From the NCBI GenBank assembly GCA_014860725.1, contig JACZJD010000760.1, positions 1 to 7,361 on the forward strand: a DNA stretch of 7,361 nt, in the 5' to 3' direction. The number at the start of each line of letters is the position of its first letter. Position 1 is the stretch's first letter. Both the position numbers and the translations under genes were made by a program. Of the stretch, positions 1-6,199 are shown in pieces. This DNA is from Aquamicrobium sp. (GTDB lineage: Bacteria; Pseudomonadota; Alphaproteobacteria; Rhizobiales; Rhizobiaceae). Under the pieces are notes generated by a model. It was given only the letters and a program-made list of their open reading frames with translations, made no database searches and had not been told where the DNA came from.

Positions 1-108
1 GCCGACATCGTCGGCCGGGCGCTGATGATCCACGCCAGGGCCGACGACTACGAGACCCAGCCTTCGGGCGACGCCGGCGACCGGCTGGCCTGCGGCGTCA
101 TCGAATAG
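1..108 (+). CDS. sodC: Cu/Zn superoxide dismutase, C-terminal end (partial)
   Basis: Only the last 35 codons are present, open at the left edge and ending in TAG. Cu/Zn superoxide dismutases convert superoxide to hydrogen peroxide and oxygen; the bacterial enzyme is normally exported to the periplasm, but the signal peptide lies outside the window. The fragment shows the family's C-terminal signature. Fragment residue His11 (MIHA) fits the copper ligand His120 of the human enzyme. Asp-Asp-Tyr follows it. Arg28 fits active-site Arg143, and Cys31 in LACGVIE fits the disulfide cysteine Cys146. The stretch QPSGDAGDRLACGVIE is typical of alphaproteobacterial SodC. Arg13, after the HA motif, sits where glycine is common; I attach no meaning to this. 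The gene runs in the same direction as ugpB but is separated by 279 bp with hairpins and a separate promoter element, so it is probably a different transcription unit. Confidence 0.88.
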   Translation, partial: ADIVGRALMIHARADDYETQPSGDAGDRLACGVIE

Positions 109-127
109 GGGCAAACCCCGCAGGCGA

Positions 128-145
128 CGCTTCCGAAAGGAAGCG
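128..145 (+). other. Stem-loop with GAAA tetraloop downstream of sodC
   Basis: CGCTTCC (128-134) and GGAAGCG (139-145) are perfectly complementary around a GAAA loop, 20 bp after the sodC stop. GNRA tetraloops make such stems very stable in RNA. No U-run follows, so it is more likely a transcript-end stabiliser or part of a Rho-dependent end than an intrinsic terminator. Its right arm also contains the Shine-Dalgarno-like sequence in front of the rejected ATG at 152. Confidence 0.45.
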
Positions 146-208
146 GCCGGCATGGAACATTCCGGCATAAGCCCGGTTGGAAGGGCCGGCAGGTCCCCCT
201 CCCTGCCC

Positions 209-263
209 GGCTGGCCGCCGAGACTCCCCATCCCCTCCCAAGGCAGGCGGCCAGCCATCTTTT
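209..263 (+). terminator. Possible intrinsic terminator of sodC
   Basis: GGCTGGCCGCC (209-219) and GGCGGCCAGCC (246-256) form a perfect 11-bp GC-rich inverted repeat, followed directly by ATCTTTTCT. This is the stem plus T-run layout of a Rho-independent terminator. The 26-nt loop is long for that role, and the run has only four consecutive Ts, so the call is tentative. A smaller hairpin (GGCAGG 188-193 with CCTGCC 202-207) sits just upstream. A second GGCAGG at 242-247 could compete for the same CCTGCC, so alternative folds exist. Confidence 0.35.
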
Positions 264-318
264 CTCCACCGGAGGCAACGGGCCTGGCCGACAACGGAGG
301 CCGAAACTGCGCACAGGC

Positions 319-336
319 CTGTCATGCGACCGTAAC
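319..336 (+). promoter_or_regulatory. PhoB box upstream of ugpBAEC
   Basis: The sequence reads CTGTCAT-GCGA-CCGTAAC. The consensus Pho box is two 7-bp direct repeats close to CTGTCAT separated by 4 bp. The first half matches 7 of 7 and the second 5 of 7. It lies 51 bp before the ugpB start. Counting 10 bp on, as in classical Pho promoters, puts a -10 around 346-352, where only a weak match (TCAAAA) is seen; PhoB-activated promoters often have poor core elements. A 10-bp palindrome, ACAGGCCTGT (313-322), overlaps the left edge. Pho control of ugp is established in E. coli and rhizobia, which supports the call; binding here is inferred. Confidence 0.75.
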
Positions 337-375
337 AGAAGGACCTCAAAACAGGCTCTCTCCACAAAAGGATGC

Positions 376-381
376 AGGGAG
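376..381 (+). promoter_or_regulatory. Ribosome binding site of ugpB
   Basis: AGGGAG sits 6 nt before the ATG at 388 and supports that start over the longer overlapping frame that begins at 372. Confidence 0.75.
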
Positions 382-387
382 CTTCAG

Positions 388-1713
388 ATGAGACTTCGCA
401 CGGCAATTCTCGCGGCCGGGATCGCCGCAATCGCCCTTCCCGCCTTCGCGCAGGAGAAGGTCCAGATCCAGTGGTGGCACGCCATGGGCGGCGAGCTCGG
501 CGCCAAGCTCGAGGAAATCGCCACCGCCTTCAACGCCACGCAGAACGAATACACCGTCGTGCCCGTCTACAAGGGCAGCTATCCCGAGACGCTGACCGCC
601 GCCATCGCCGCCTTCCGCGCCGGCGAGCAGCCGGCCATCGTGCAGGTCTTCGAGGTCGGCACCGGCACCATGATGGCCGCCAAGGGCGCCGTCTATCCGG
701 TCTACAAGCTGATGGCGGACCAGGGCGAGGCGTTCGATCCGGCAGGCTTCCTCGGGCCGGTCGTCGGCTACTACTCGGACACCGAGGGCAACATCCTGTC
801 CATGCCCTTCAACTCGTCCACGCCGATCATGTATTACAACAAGAACGCCTTCGAGAAGGCCGGGCTCGACCCCGAGGTCGCGCCGCGCACCTGGGCCGAG
901 GTCGAGGAATTCTCGAAGAAGATCACGGAATCGGGCGCGGCGAAGTGCGGCTTCACCACAGGCTGGGTGAGCTGGGTTCAGCTCGAGAACCTGTCGGCCA
1001 TCCACGACCGTCCCTACGGCACGCTGGAGAACGGCTTCGGCGGTCTCGGCACCGAGTTCACCTTCGCCGGCGACGTGCAGGTCAAGCACTGGGAGAACCT
1101 GAAGCGCTGGGCCGACGAGGGCATCTTCCAGTATGGCGGCCCGGTGGGCGGCAACGACGCCCCGCCGAAGTTCTATTCCGGCGAATGCGCCATCTACATG
1201 AACTCGTCGGCCTCGCGCGCCGGCGTCGTCAACAACGCCAAGGACTTCGAGGTCGGCTTCGCGCCGCTGCCCTTCTACGACGACGTCACCGCCGAGCCGA
1301 AGAACTCGATCATCGGCGGCGCCACGCTGTGGGTGCTGAACGGCCGCAAGGACGAGGAATACAAGGGTGCGGCGAAGTTCTTCACCTACCTGTCGCAGCC
1401 CGAGGTGCAGGCCGACTGGCACCAGTTCACCGGCTACCTGCCGATCACCAACGCCGCCTACGACCTCGGCACCAGCCAGGGCTACTACGAGAAGACCCCC
1501 GGCTCCGACGTCGCCATCAAGCAGATCACCCGCGGCACGCCCTCGGCCAACTCCAAGGGCATCCGCTTCGGCAATCTGGCGCAGGTGCGCGACGTGATCG
1601 ACAGCGAGTTCGAGGCCCTGCTGTCCGGCCAGAAGAGCGCCAGGGACGCCCTCGAGTCGGCCGTCAGGCGCGGCAACGAGATCCTGCGCGAGTTCGAAGC
1701 CTCGAACGGCTGA
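388..1713 (+). CDS. ugpB: sn-Glycerol-3-phosphate ABC transporter, periplasmic binding protein UgpB
   Basis: UgpB captures sn-glycerol-3-phosphate (and, in the family, glycerophosphocholine) in the periplasm and delivers it to the UgpA-UgpE channel. The 441-residue length matches the E. coli protein (about 438). Residues 1-21 form a Sec signal peptide: basic MRLR, a hydrophobic core, and an Ala-Phe-Ala cleavage site before Gln22. The mature part keeps blocks I recognise from E. coli Ugp[11 protein letters not shown] (29-38), FEVGTGTMM (88-96), [12 protein letters not shown] (141-152), [10 protein letters not shown] (192-201), IIGGATLWV (308-316) and TGYLPIT (348-354). Trp193 and Trp196 line up with tryptophans at the ligand site of the E. 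coli protein. Cys187 and Cys267 are also conserved and could form a disulfide. The start is fixed by the signal peptide and AGGGAG 6 nt upstream. It is first in ugpBAEC, behind a candidate PhoB box. Function is inferred from strong family similarity; substrate range is untested. Confidence 0.95.
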   Translation: MRLRTAILAAGIAAIALPAFAQEKVQIQWWHAMGGELGAKLEEIATAFNATQNEYTVVPVYKGSYPETLTAAIAAFRAGEQPAIVQVFEVGTGTMMAAKGAVYPVYKLMADQGEAFDPAGFLGPVVGYYSDTEGNILSMPFNSSTPIMYYNKNAFEKAGLDPEVAPRTWAEVEEFSKKITESGAAKCGFTTGWVSWVQLENLSAIHDRPYGTLENGFGGLGTEFTFAGDVQVKHWENLKRWADEGIFQYGGPVGGNDAPPKFYSGECAIYMNSSASRAGVVNNAKDFEVGFAPLPFYDDVTAEPKNSIIGGATLWVLNGRKDEEYKGAAKFFTYLSQPEVQADWHQFTGYLPITNAAYDLGTSQGYYEKTPGSDVAIKQITRGTPSANSKGIRFGNLAQVRDVIDSEFEALLSGQKSARDALESAVRRGNEILREFEASNG

Positions 1714-1729
1714 TCCCTTCCTCGGCAAA

Positions 1730-1766
1730 CGGCAGGGGCGCATGCCTGGAGCGTGCGCCCCTGCCG
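1730..1766 (+). other. Strong intercistronic stem-loop between ugpB and ugpA
   Basis: CGGCAGGGGCGCA (1730-1742) pairs perfectly with TGCGCCCCTGCCG (1754-1766). Three more pairs, one of them G-U, extend the stem to 16 bp around a 5-nt CUGGA loop. It begins 16 nt after the ugpB stop, and no U-run follows. Hairpins in this position, between a binding-protein gene and its permease genes as in malE-malF, protect the upstream mRNA from 3' exonucleases and help make binding protein in excess over membrane components. That role is inferred here. Confidence 0.75.
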
Positions 1767-1799
1767 CCTTCATGTCCCGGCGGAGCGAACGCGGCCTTC

Positions 1800-2684
1800 A
1801 TGCAGACCAAGCGCACGATCTTTCCCGAGAAGGGCCTGCCCTATCTCCTCGTCGCGCCGCAGCTGATCGTCACTGCGGTGTTCTTCCTGTGGCCGGCGGC
1901 GCAGGCGATCTGGACATCGTTCCGGCGCGAGGACCCGTTCGGCCTCAACACCACCTTCGTCGGGCTGGCCAACTACCGCCGCCTGTTCACCAGCGGCGAG
2001 TGGCTGCACTCCCTCTCCCTGACCGCGGTCTTCGCCGTTTCCGTCACGCTGCTGTCGATGCTGACGGCGCTGGCGCTGGCGCTCGCCGCCAACCGCGTGC
2101 TGCGCGGATCGCGGGTCTACACCACGCTTCTGGTCTGGCCCTATGCGGTGGCGCCGGTCGTTGCCGGCGTCCTGTGGTGGTTCCTGTTCAACCCCACCAT
2201 CGGCATCCTGTCCTATCTCCTGTCCGGCCTCGGCATCGCCTGGAACCACCGCGTCAACGGCAATCACGCCATGATCCTGGTGGTGCTCGCGGCGAGCTGG
2301 AAGCAGGTCTCCTACAATTTCCTGTTCTTCCTGGCCGCGCTGCAATCGGTGCCGAAATCGCTGGTCGAGGCGGCGGCGATCGACGGCGCGGGCCCCTTCC
2401 GGCGCATGCGCGACATCGTGCTGCCGCTGATCTCGCCGACGACGTTCTTCCTGCTGATCGTCAACATCAACTACGCGATGTTCGACACCTTCCCGATCAT
2501 CGACGCCACGACCTCCGGCGGCCCGGCGGGCGCGACCAACATCCTCGTCTACAAGGTCTATGCCGACGGCTTCCTCGGGCTGAACCTCGGCTCGTCCTCG
2601 GCGCAGTCGGTGGTGCTGATGCTGATCGTCATCGCGCTGACCTTCCTCCAGTTCCGCTATGTCGAGCGGAAGGTCCAGTATTGA
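1800..2684 (+). CDS. ugpA: sn-Glycerol-3-phosphate ABC transporter permease UgpA
   Basis: UgpA is one half of the inner-membrane channel through which glycerol-3-phosphate passes. The 294-residue product matches E. coli UgpA in length (295) and in long blocks: [13 protein letters not shown] (13-25), DPFGLN (45-50), [15 protein letters not shown] (171-185) and the C-terminal QFRYVERKV. Six hydrophobic segments are visible, roughly at 13-33, 74-96, 106-130, 157-178, 209-230 and 266-286. The cytoplasmic EAA loop, which docks with the ATPase, is [20 protein letters not shown] (190-209), with the invariant Gly at 196. The ATG start agrees with the short N-terminus of the family, but the nearest good Shine-Dalgarno, GGAG at 1782-1785, is 14 nt away, so initiation may be weak. 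The gene follows ugpB after 86 bp containing a strong hairpin; ugpE starts 10 bp after its stop. Confidence 0.94.
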   Translation: MQTKRTIFPEKGLPYLLVAPQLIVTAVFFLWPAAQAIWTSFRREDPFGLNTTFVGLANYRRLFTSGEWLHSLSLTAVFAVSVTLLSMLTALALALAANRVLRGSRVYTTLLVWPYAVAPVVAGVLWWFLFNPTIGILSYLLSGLGIAWNHRVNGNHAMILVVLAASWKQVSYNFLFFLAALQSVPKSLVEAAAIDGAGPFRRMRDIVLPLISPTTFFLLIVNINYAMFDTFPIIDATTSGGPAGATNILVYKVYADGFLGLNLGSSSAQSVVLMLIVIALTFLQFRYVERKVQY

Positions 2685-2688
2685 GGAG
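2685..2688 (+). promoter_or_regulatory. Ribosome binding site of ugpE
   Basis: GGAG overlaps the end region of ugpA and lies 6 nt before the ATG at 2695. It decides between this ATG and the in-frame ATG 36 bp upstream (2659), which lies inside ugpA. The protein from 2695 begins MIENR, as E. coli UgpE does. Confidence 0.8.
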
Positions 2689-2694
2689 CGCCGG

Positions 2695-3543
2695 ATGATC
2701 GAGAACCGCCGCTGGCTCGACGTGCTGACCCACACCGTCCTCATCCTCGGCGTGGTGGCGGTGGTGCTGCCGGTCTGGGTCGCCTTCGTCGCCTCGACCC
2801 ATCCGGCGAGCGCCTTCGCCAGCGGGCAGATGCCGCTCGTTCCCGGCACCGCGGCGTGGACCAACTACGCCACCGTGCTGTCCTCGGGCATGCGCGGCGC
2901 CGGCTCCGAGCCGCTGGCGCGGATGCTCGCCAACTCGCTGGTGATGGCGGTGCTGATCACGGTCGGCAAGATCGTGATCTCGATCCTGTCGGCCTACGCC
3001 ATCGTCTGGTTCCGCTTCCCGTTCCGGGTGCTGGCGTTCTGGCTGATCTTCATCACGCTGATGCTTCCGGTCGAGGTCCGCATCCTTCCGACCTTCAAGG
3101 TGGTGGCCGATTTCGGCCTCCTGAACTCCTGGGCGGGCCTGACCCTGCCGCTGATCGCCTCGGCGACCGCGACCTTCCTGTTCCGGCAGTTCTTCATGAC
3201 GCTGCCGGACGAGCTCGTCGAGGCCGCGCGCATCGACGGGGCGGGTCCGCTGCGCTTCTTCCGGGACATGCTCCTGCCGCTGTCGCGCACCAACATCGCG
3301 GCGCTGTCGGTCATCCTCTTCATCTACGGCTGGGTGCAGTATCTGTGGCCGACGCTCGTGACCACGGACCCGAGATACTACACGGTCGTGATGGGCATCC
3401 GGCGGCTCGTCGCCGTCGCCGAGGCCGACCCGCAATGGAACTTCGTCATGGCGGCGGTGATCCTCGCCATGCTGCCGCCGGTGCTGGTGGTGATCTTCAT
3501 GCAGAGGCTCTTCGTCAAGGGCCTGATCGAGACGGAGAAGTGA
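2695..3543 (+). CDS. ugpE: sn-Glycerol-3-phosphate ABC transporter permease UgpE
   Basis: UgpE is the second channel subunit and pairs with UgpA. From the ATG at 2695 the protein has 282 residues, against 281 in E. coli, and opens with the same MIENR..W start. Very conserved blocks include [13 protein letters not shown] (99-111), [12 protein letters not shown] (119-130), [20 protein letters not shown] (156-175) and [10 protein letters not shown] (210-219). The EAA loop is [20 protein letters not shown] (176-195). Six hydrophobic segments are visible, roughly at 11-33, 80-104, 112-133, 148-168, 199-219 and 251-270. The residue 36-75 stretch between the first two segments is periplasmic, as expected. 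A start at 2659 would add 12 residues with no counterpart in the family and would overlap ugpA. The ugpC ATG follows its stop after 2 nt, so the two are probably translationally coupled. Confidence 0.95.
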   Translation: MIENRRWLDVLTHTVLILGVVAVVLPVWVAFVASTHPASAFASGQMPLVPGTAAWTNYATVLSSGMRGAGSEPLARMLANSLVMAVLITVGKIVISILSAYAIVWFRFPFRVLAFWLIFITLMLPVEVRILPTFKVVADFGLLNSWAGLTLPLIASATATFLFRQFFMTLPDELVEAARIDGAGPLRFFRDMLLPLSRTNIAALSVILFIYGWVQYLWPTLVTTDPRYYTVVMGIRRLVAVAEADPQWNFVMAAVILAMLPPVLVVIFMQRLFVKGLIETEK

Positions 3544-3545
3544 CG

Positions 3546-4628
3546 ATGCCGGAAATCCGCATCGAGGGCCTGCGCAAGACCTATCCCGGCAACCCGGCCG
3601 AAGTGCTCAAGGGCATCGACCTCACGGTCGCCGACGGCGAGATGGCGGTGCTGGTCGGGCCGTCCGGCTGCGGCAAGTCCACGCTGCTGCGCATGGTGGC
3701 GGGCCTCGAGAGCGTCACCGCCGGCGAGATCAGCATCGGCAGCCGCATGGTCAACCGGCTGGAGCCCGCCGACCGCGACATCGCGATGGTGTTCCAGAAC
3801 TATGCGCTCTACCCCCACATGACCGTGAGGCAGAACCTCGAATACGGTCTGAAGAACCGGGCGACGCCGCGCGCCGAGATCGACGCCCGCGTCGCGGAAG
3901 CGGCGCGGATGCTGGAGATAACCCCGTTCCTCGACCGCAAGCCCGCCGCGCTCTCCGGCGGCCAGCGCCAGCGCGTCGCCATGGGCCGGGCGGTGGTGCG
4001 CAAGCCGCAGGCCTTCCTGTTCGACGAACCGCTGTCCAACCTCGACGCCAAGCTGCGCGTCCACATGCGCGTCGAGATCAGGCGCCTGCAGCGGGCGCTG
4101 AACGTGACCAGCCTCTACGTCACCCACGACCAGGTCGAGGCGATGACGCTCGCCGACAAGCTCGTGGTCATGAATGCCGGCGTGGCCGAGCAGATCGGCA
4201 CGCCGTCCGAGCTCTATGCCCGGCCCGCCTCCCGCTTCGTGGCCGAGTTCATCGGCTCGCCGGCGATGAACATGCTGGCAGCGAGAGCCACGGCCGCCGG
4301 CGGCATCGAGATCGGCGGCGGGCGCGTCGTCCGCCTCGCAGCCCATGCCTGCGCCGAGGGGCAGGAGGTGCTGCTCGGCCTGCGCCCTGAGCATCTCGAG
4401 CTCGCCCGCGACAGCGCCCCCGACATCGAGATCGGCGTGCGGGCGATCGAGATCCTCGGCGCCGACACGCTGGCGCATGGCGAGCTGGTCGGCGCGAACG
4501 GCCATGCGCGGATGATGGTGGTGCGGCTGCCCGGCGACGCGCAGGTGGCGGAAGGCGACCGCCTGCCGCTGCGCATGCAGGCCGACAAGGCCCACCTCTT
4601 CGACGCCGTCAGCGGGCTGCGCCTCTGA
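3546..4628 (+). CDS. ugpC: sn-Glycerol-3-phosphate ABC transporter ATP-binding protein UgpC
   Basis: UgpC is the ATPase that forms a cytoplasmic dimer and powers import through UgpA-UgpE. It has 360 residues (E. coli 356) and every nucleotide-binding motif: Walker [10 protein letters not shown] (38-46), Q-loop Gln84 in [14 protein letters not shown] signature LSGGQ (136-140), Walker B FLFDE (157-161), D-loop SNLD (164-167) and switch His194. The C-terminal regulatory (TOBE/MalK-type) domain carries the usual [10 protein letters not shown] motif and [12 protein letters not shown]. This domain is where such ATPases receive regulatory input; in E. coli UgpC, phosphate inhibition is reported. GGAG at 3534-3537, 8 nt upstream, supports the start. 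The E. coli operon goes on to ugpQ (phosphodiesterase), but here ugpC is last and faces a convergent regulator 47 bp away. Close relatives (MalK, MsmK types) share the domain layout; the ugpBAE context fixes the assignment. Confidence 0.95.
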   Translation: MPEIRIEGLRKTYPGNPAEVLKGIDLTVADGEMAVLVGPSGCGKSTLLRMVAGLESVTAGEISIGSRMVNRLEPADRDIAMVFQNYALYPHMTVRQNLEYGLKNRATPRAEIDARVAEAARMLEITPFLDRKPAALSGGQRQRVAMGRAVVRKPQAFLFDEPLSNLDAKLRVHMRVEIRRLQRALNVTSLYVTHDQVEAMTLADKLVVMNAGVAEQIGTPSELYARPASRFVAEFIGSPAMNMLAARATAAGGIEIGGGRVVRLAAHACAEGQEVLLGLRPEHLELARDSAPDIEIGVRAIEILGADTLAHGELVGANGHARMMVVRLPGDAQVAEGDRLPLRMQADKAHLFDAVSGLRL

Positions 4629-4675
4629 CCCTGCGGGCATCCCGCCGGCGCGGCCGTGCAGCCGGGCGCGGCAGC

Positions 4676-5452
4676 TTATGCATCCGCCAGCACGAGGTCG
4701 TGGGCGGCGAGCGCTTCCAGGAGCCGCGGCGCGGGGCGCGCCTCCGTGACGATGGTGACGGGATGCGACGGCGTCGTGAACCGCACCGTCGCCGGATGGC
4801 GGAACTTCGAACTGTCGCCGACGGCGAGCGTCCTCGCGGCGTTGCGGATCGCGGCTTCCTTCACCGCGACCTTCTCGAGGTCGTAGTCCATCAGCTCGCC
4901 GTTCTGGTCGATGCCGGAAAAGCCGATCACGGCATGGTCGAAGCGGAAGCGCGCGATGGACGACAGCGTCACGTCGCCGACCAGCGAGCCGTCCGCACTG
5001 CGCACGGTGCCACCGAAGACGAACAGCTCGATGCCGGGCCGGCCGGCGAGGATGGCCGCTGCTGCCAGGCTGACCGTGAACACCCGGAGCCGCCGCTTCT
5101 CGGCGAGCACATGCGCCACCGCCTCCACCGTCGTGCCGACGTCGAGGAAGACGACGGCCCCCTCGCCGATCAGCTCCGCCGTCTTGCGGGCGATGCGCGT
5201 CTTGGCGTCGGTCGCGACCGTGCGCTTCTCGGCATAGCCGAGCCGCACCGAGGTCTCGCGCACGCCGACGCCGCCGTGGAAGCGCTGCAGGATGCCCTTG
5301 GTGTCGAGCCGGATGATGTCGCGGCGCACGCTTTGCGCCGAGACGCCGAAATCGCGCGCCAGGGTGTCGATGGTGGCGAAGCCCTGCTGGCTGACGATCT
5401 CGACGATGCGCGCCTGCCGTTCGGTGATCGTGTCCTTGGTGTCGGCGTCCAT
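4676..5452 (-). CDS. DeoR/GlpR-family transcriptional repressor
   Basis: This 258-residue protein has the DeoR-family layout: an N-terminal winged helix-turn-helix (about 10-65, with the recognition part FGVSAQSVRRDIIRLD at 35-50 and the family hallmark HGG at 59-61) and a C-terminal sugar-phosphate sensing domain. The sensor keeps DVGTT (104-108), FGGTVRSADGSLVG (146-159), IGFSGID (176-182) and DSSKF (213-217). MDYDLEKVAV resembles E. coli GlpR, the glycerol-3-phosphate-responsive repressor, which suggests a similar ligand. One oddity: the usual Thr-Asn-(Ser/Asn)-Leu stretch after DVGTT reads FTVSLAAA (125-132), so the conserved Asn is Val or displaced. The start is supported by GGAG (5460-5463 on the plus strand), 7 nt upstream. 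It is convergent with ugpC and divergent from the LOG-like gene, so its operator probably lies in 5453-5547; it may also act on ugp. GlpR-like is an inference, so no symbol is given. Confidence 0.88.
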   Translation of the reverse strand: MDADTKDTITERQARIVEIVSQQGFATIDTLARDFGVSAQSVRRDIIRLDTKGILQRFHGGVGVRETSVRLGYAEKRTVATDAKTRIARKTAELIGEGAVVFLDVGTTVEAVAHVLAEKRRLRVFTVSLAAAAILAGRPGIELFVFGGTVRSADGSLVGDVTLSSIARFRFDHAVIGFSGIDQNGELMDYDLEKVAVKEAAIRNAARTLAVGDSSKFRHPATVRFTTPSHPVTIVTEARPAPRLLEALAAHDLVLADA

Positions 5453-5547
5453 TGACGGGCTCCGCTGTTCCGTTCTGTCAGGATATGTAAATTATCTTCC
5501 ACATGCCAGCCCTGCATGATATGCTGCCAAGCAAGAGGAGAACAATC
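5453..5547. promoter_or_regulatory. Divergent promoter region between the DeoR-type repressor and the LOG-like gene
   Basis: This 95-bp gap is clearly more AT-rich at 5482-5500 than its surroundings, as expected for a promoter. It contains a 15-bp imperfect palindrome, GATA-TGTAAAT-TATC (5482-5496), which could be an operator for the repressor. Within it TAAATT (5488-5493) is a fair -10 for the rightward gene, but no convincing -35 accompanies it. CTGTCAGGATATG (5475-5487) recurs with one base deleted in the second transporter's promoter at 6202-6213. A degenerate Pho box beginning at CTGTCAG is possible, but its second half is poor. GGAG (5460-5463, minus strand sense) serves the repressor gene, and AGGAG (5536-5540) serves the rightward gene. 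Confidence 0.5.
5536..5540 (+). promoter_or_regulatory. Ribosome binding site that selects a TTG start
   Basis: AGGAG, within AAGAGGAG, lies 7 nt before the TTG at 5548. The upstream in-frame ATGs at 5503 and 5521 have no comparable Shine-Dalgarno, and starting there would place this site inside the coding region. Confidence 0.7.
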
Positions 5548-6177
5548 TTGAGCGACGAGTTTTTCTGGTCCGACGCCGGCAAGGCGCTGTTCGGGCCGAA
5601 CGGCCGGTTCGATCCATGGACGCTGCGCTGGGTCGCGGCGGAATGCCCGGCCGACGCCGAGCCCGTCGACGCGGTCGAGGCGCTGCGGCGGCAGGCCGCC
5701 CACGGCCGCATCCGCGGCGTGCCGGTCGGCATCATCGGCCCCAAGATCGCGACCGGGGACGAGCTGCGCATCGCCGAGCGCATGGGCGCCGAGCTGGCGA
5801 GGCTCGGGCTGCAATTGCTGTGCGGCGGCAAGAACGGCGTCATGGAGGCGGCGTGCAAGGGCTGCCTCGATGCCGGCGGCATGCCGATCGGCCTTCTGCC
5901 CGACGAGGAATGGACCGCCGCCAACGACTATTGCTTCGTTCCCATCCCCACCGGCATCGGCCCGGCGCGCAACGCCATCATCGCCCGCGGCTGCCAGGTG
6001 CTGATCGCCATCGGCGGCGGCCACGGCACCCTGTCCGAAATGGCGCTCGGCCTCCACTTCGACCGTCCGGTGCTGGCGCTCGGCAACGCCCCGCATGTCG
6101 ACGGCGCGGTGCGCTGCGCCGACGAGGACGAGGCGCTGGCGCGCATGGCCGCGCACATTCTGGGCGGCCGGCCGTGA
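5548..6177 (+). CDS. LOG-like (TIGR00725-type) Rossmann-fold nucleotide-binding protein
   Basis: From the TTG start the protein has 209 residues and is probably cytosolic: no signal peptide or membrane segment is visible. It has the SLOG/LOG fold hallmarks: VGIIGPK (60-66) at the first strand, CGGKNGVMEAACKG (92-105), GIGPARNAII (137-146) with the conserved Arg-Asn at 141-142, and GGGHGTLSEM (156-165). The last corresponds to the PGGxGTxxE motif of LOG phosphoribohydrolases but has Gly for Pro, as in TIGR00725 and molybdenum-cofactor-carrier-like members. LOG enzymes cleave nucleoside 5'-monophosphates, releasing ribose 5-phosphate; whether this subgroup does so is unknown. About 50 N-terminal residues (WSDAGKALFGPNGRFDPWTL) are extra to the core. 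It is divergent from the DeoR-type repressor and 94 bp before a transporter operon with its own candidate Pho box. An ATG start at 5503 (224 residues) is possible but less well supported. The family call is firm; the function is open. Confidence 0.85.
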   Translation: MSDEFFWSDAGKALFGPNGRFDPWTLRWVAAECPADAEPVDAVEALRRQAAHGRIRGVPVGIIGPKIATGDELRIAERMGAELARLGLQLLCGGKNGVMEAACKGCLDAGGMPIGLLPDEEWTAANDYCFVPIPTGIGPARNAIIARGCQVLIAIGGGHGTLSEMALGLHFDRPVLALGNAPHVDGAVRCADEDEALARMAAHILGGRP

Positions 6178-6181
6178 TCAG

Positions 6182-6199
6182 ATGTCATAAATCTATCAT
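6182..6199 (+). promoter_or_regulatory. PhoB box upstream of the second ABC transporter
   Basis: The sequence reads ATGTCAT-AAAT-CTATCAT. Each 7-bp half differs from CTGTCAT at one position, and the 4-bp spacer is AT-only as in the consensus. Exactly 10 bp after the box lies TATGGA (6210-6215), a -10-like hexamer at the spacing seen in classical Pho promoters such as E. coli phoA. Transcription would start near 6222, giving a leader of about 50 nt to the permease ATG at 6272. The box starts 4 bp after the LOG-like gene's stop, so the transporter can be transcribed separately. The pattern is seen directly; PhoB binding is inferred. Confidence 0.75.

Larger units (their letters stand above)
109..387 (+). 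other. Intergenic region between sodC and ugpB
   Basis: This 279-bp gap holds no convincing gene. It contains a short GAAA-loop hairpin (128-145), a GGCAGG/CCTGCC hairpin (188-207), a perfect 11-bp inverted repeat (209-219 with 246-256) followed by a T-rich run, a PhoB-type box (319-336) and the ugpB ribosome binding site (376-381). The left half looks like the 3' end of the sodC transcript and the right half like the promoter and leader of ugpB. Confidence 0.7.

Noticed and set aside
152..391. 79-codon plus-strand frame with an AAGGAAG 8 nt before its ATG, ending on the ugpB start
   Set aside because: The Shine-Dalgarno-like sequence is the arm of a hairpin, the product is a Pro/Arg/Gly-rich string with no recognisable motif, and the frame runs through the Pho box. 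A transcript from the Pho promoter would not contain its start.
346..1773. Long minus-strand open frame (475 codons) opposite ugpB, and similar ones opposite ugpA, ugpE and ugpC
   Set aside because: They are shadows caused by the GC-rich third positions of the real genes. Their products are low-complexity Arg/Gly/Val/Asp-rich sequences without domains, and the plus-strand frames are clear Ugp proteins.
4629..4675. GC-rich hairpin GCGGG-CAT-CCCGC (4633-4645) as a bidirectional terminator between ugpC and the repressor
   Set aside because: The stem has only 5 bp and there is no T-run on either strand; in such GC-rich sequence it is expected by chance. Termination may be Rho-dependent.
5475..5492. 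Third Pho box, CTGTCAG-GATA-TGTAAAT, before the LOG-like gene
   Set aside because: The second half-site matches the consensus at only two positions in the required register, and at four of seven if the spacer is shortened to 3 bp. Not strong enough to call.
5170..6156. Minus-strand open frame across the repressor start and the LOG-like gene
   Set aside because: It overlaps two well-supported genes in other frames and has a composition-driven product without family motifs.
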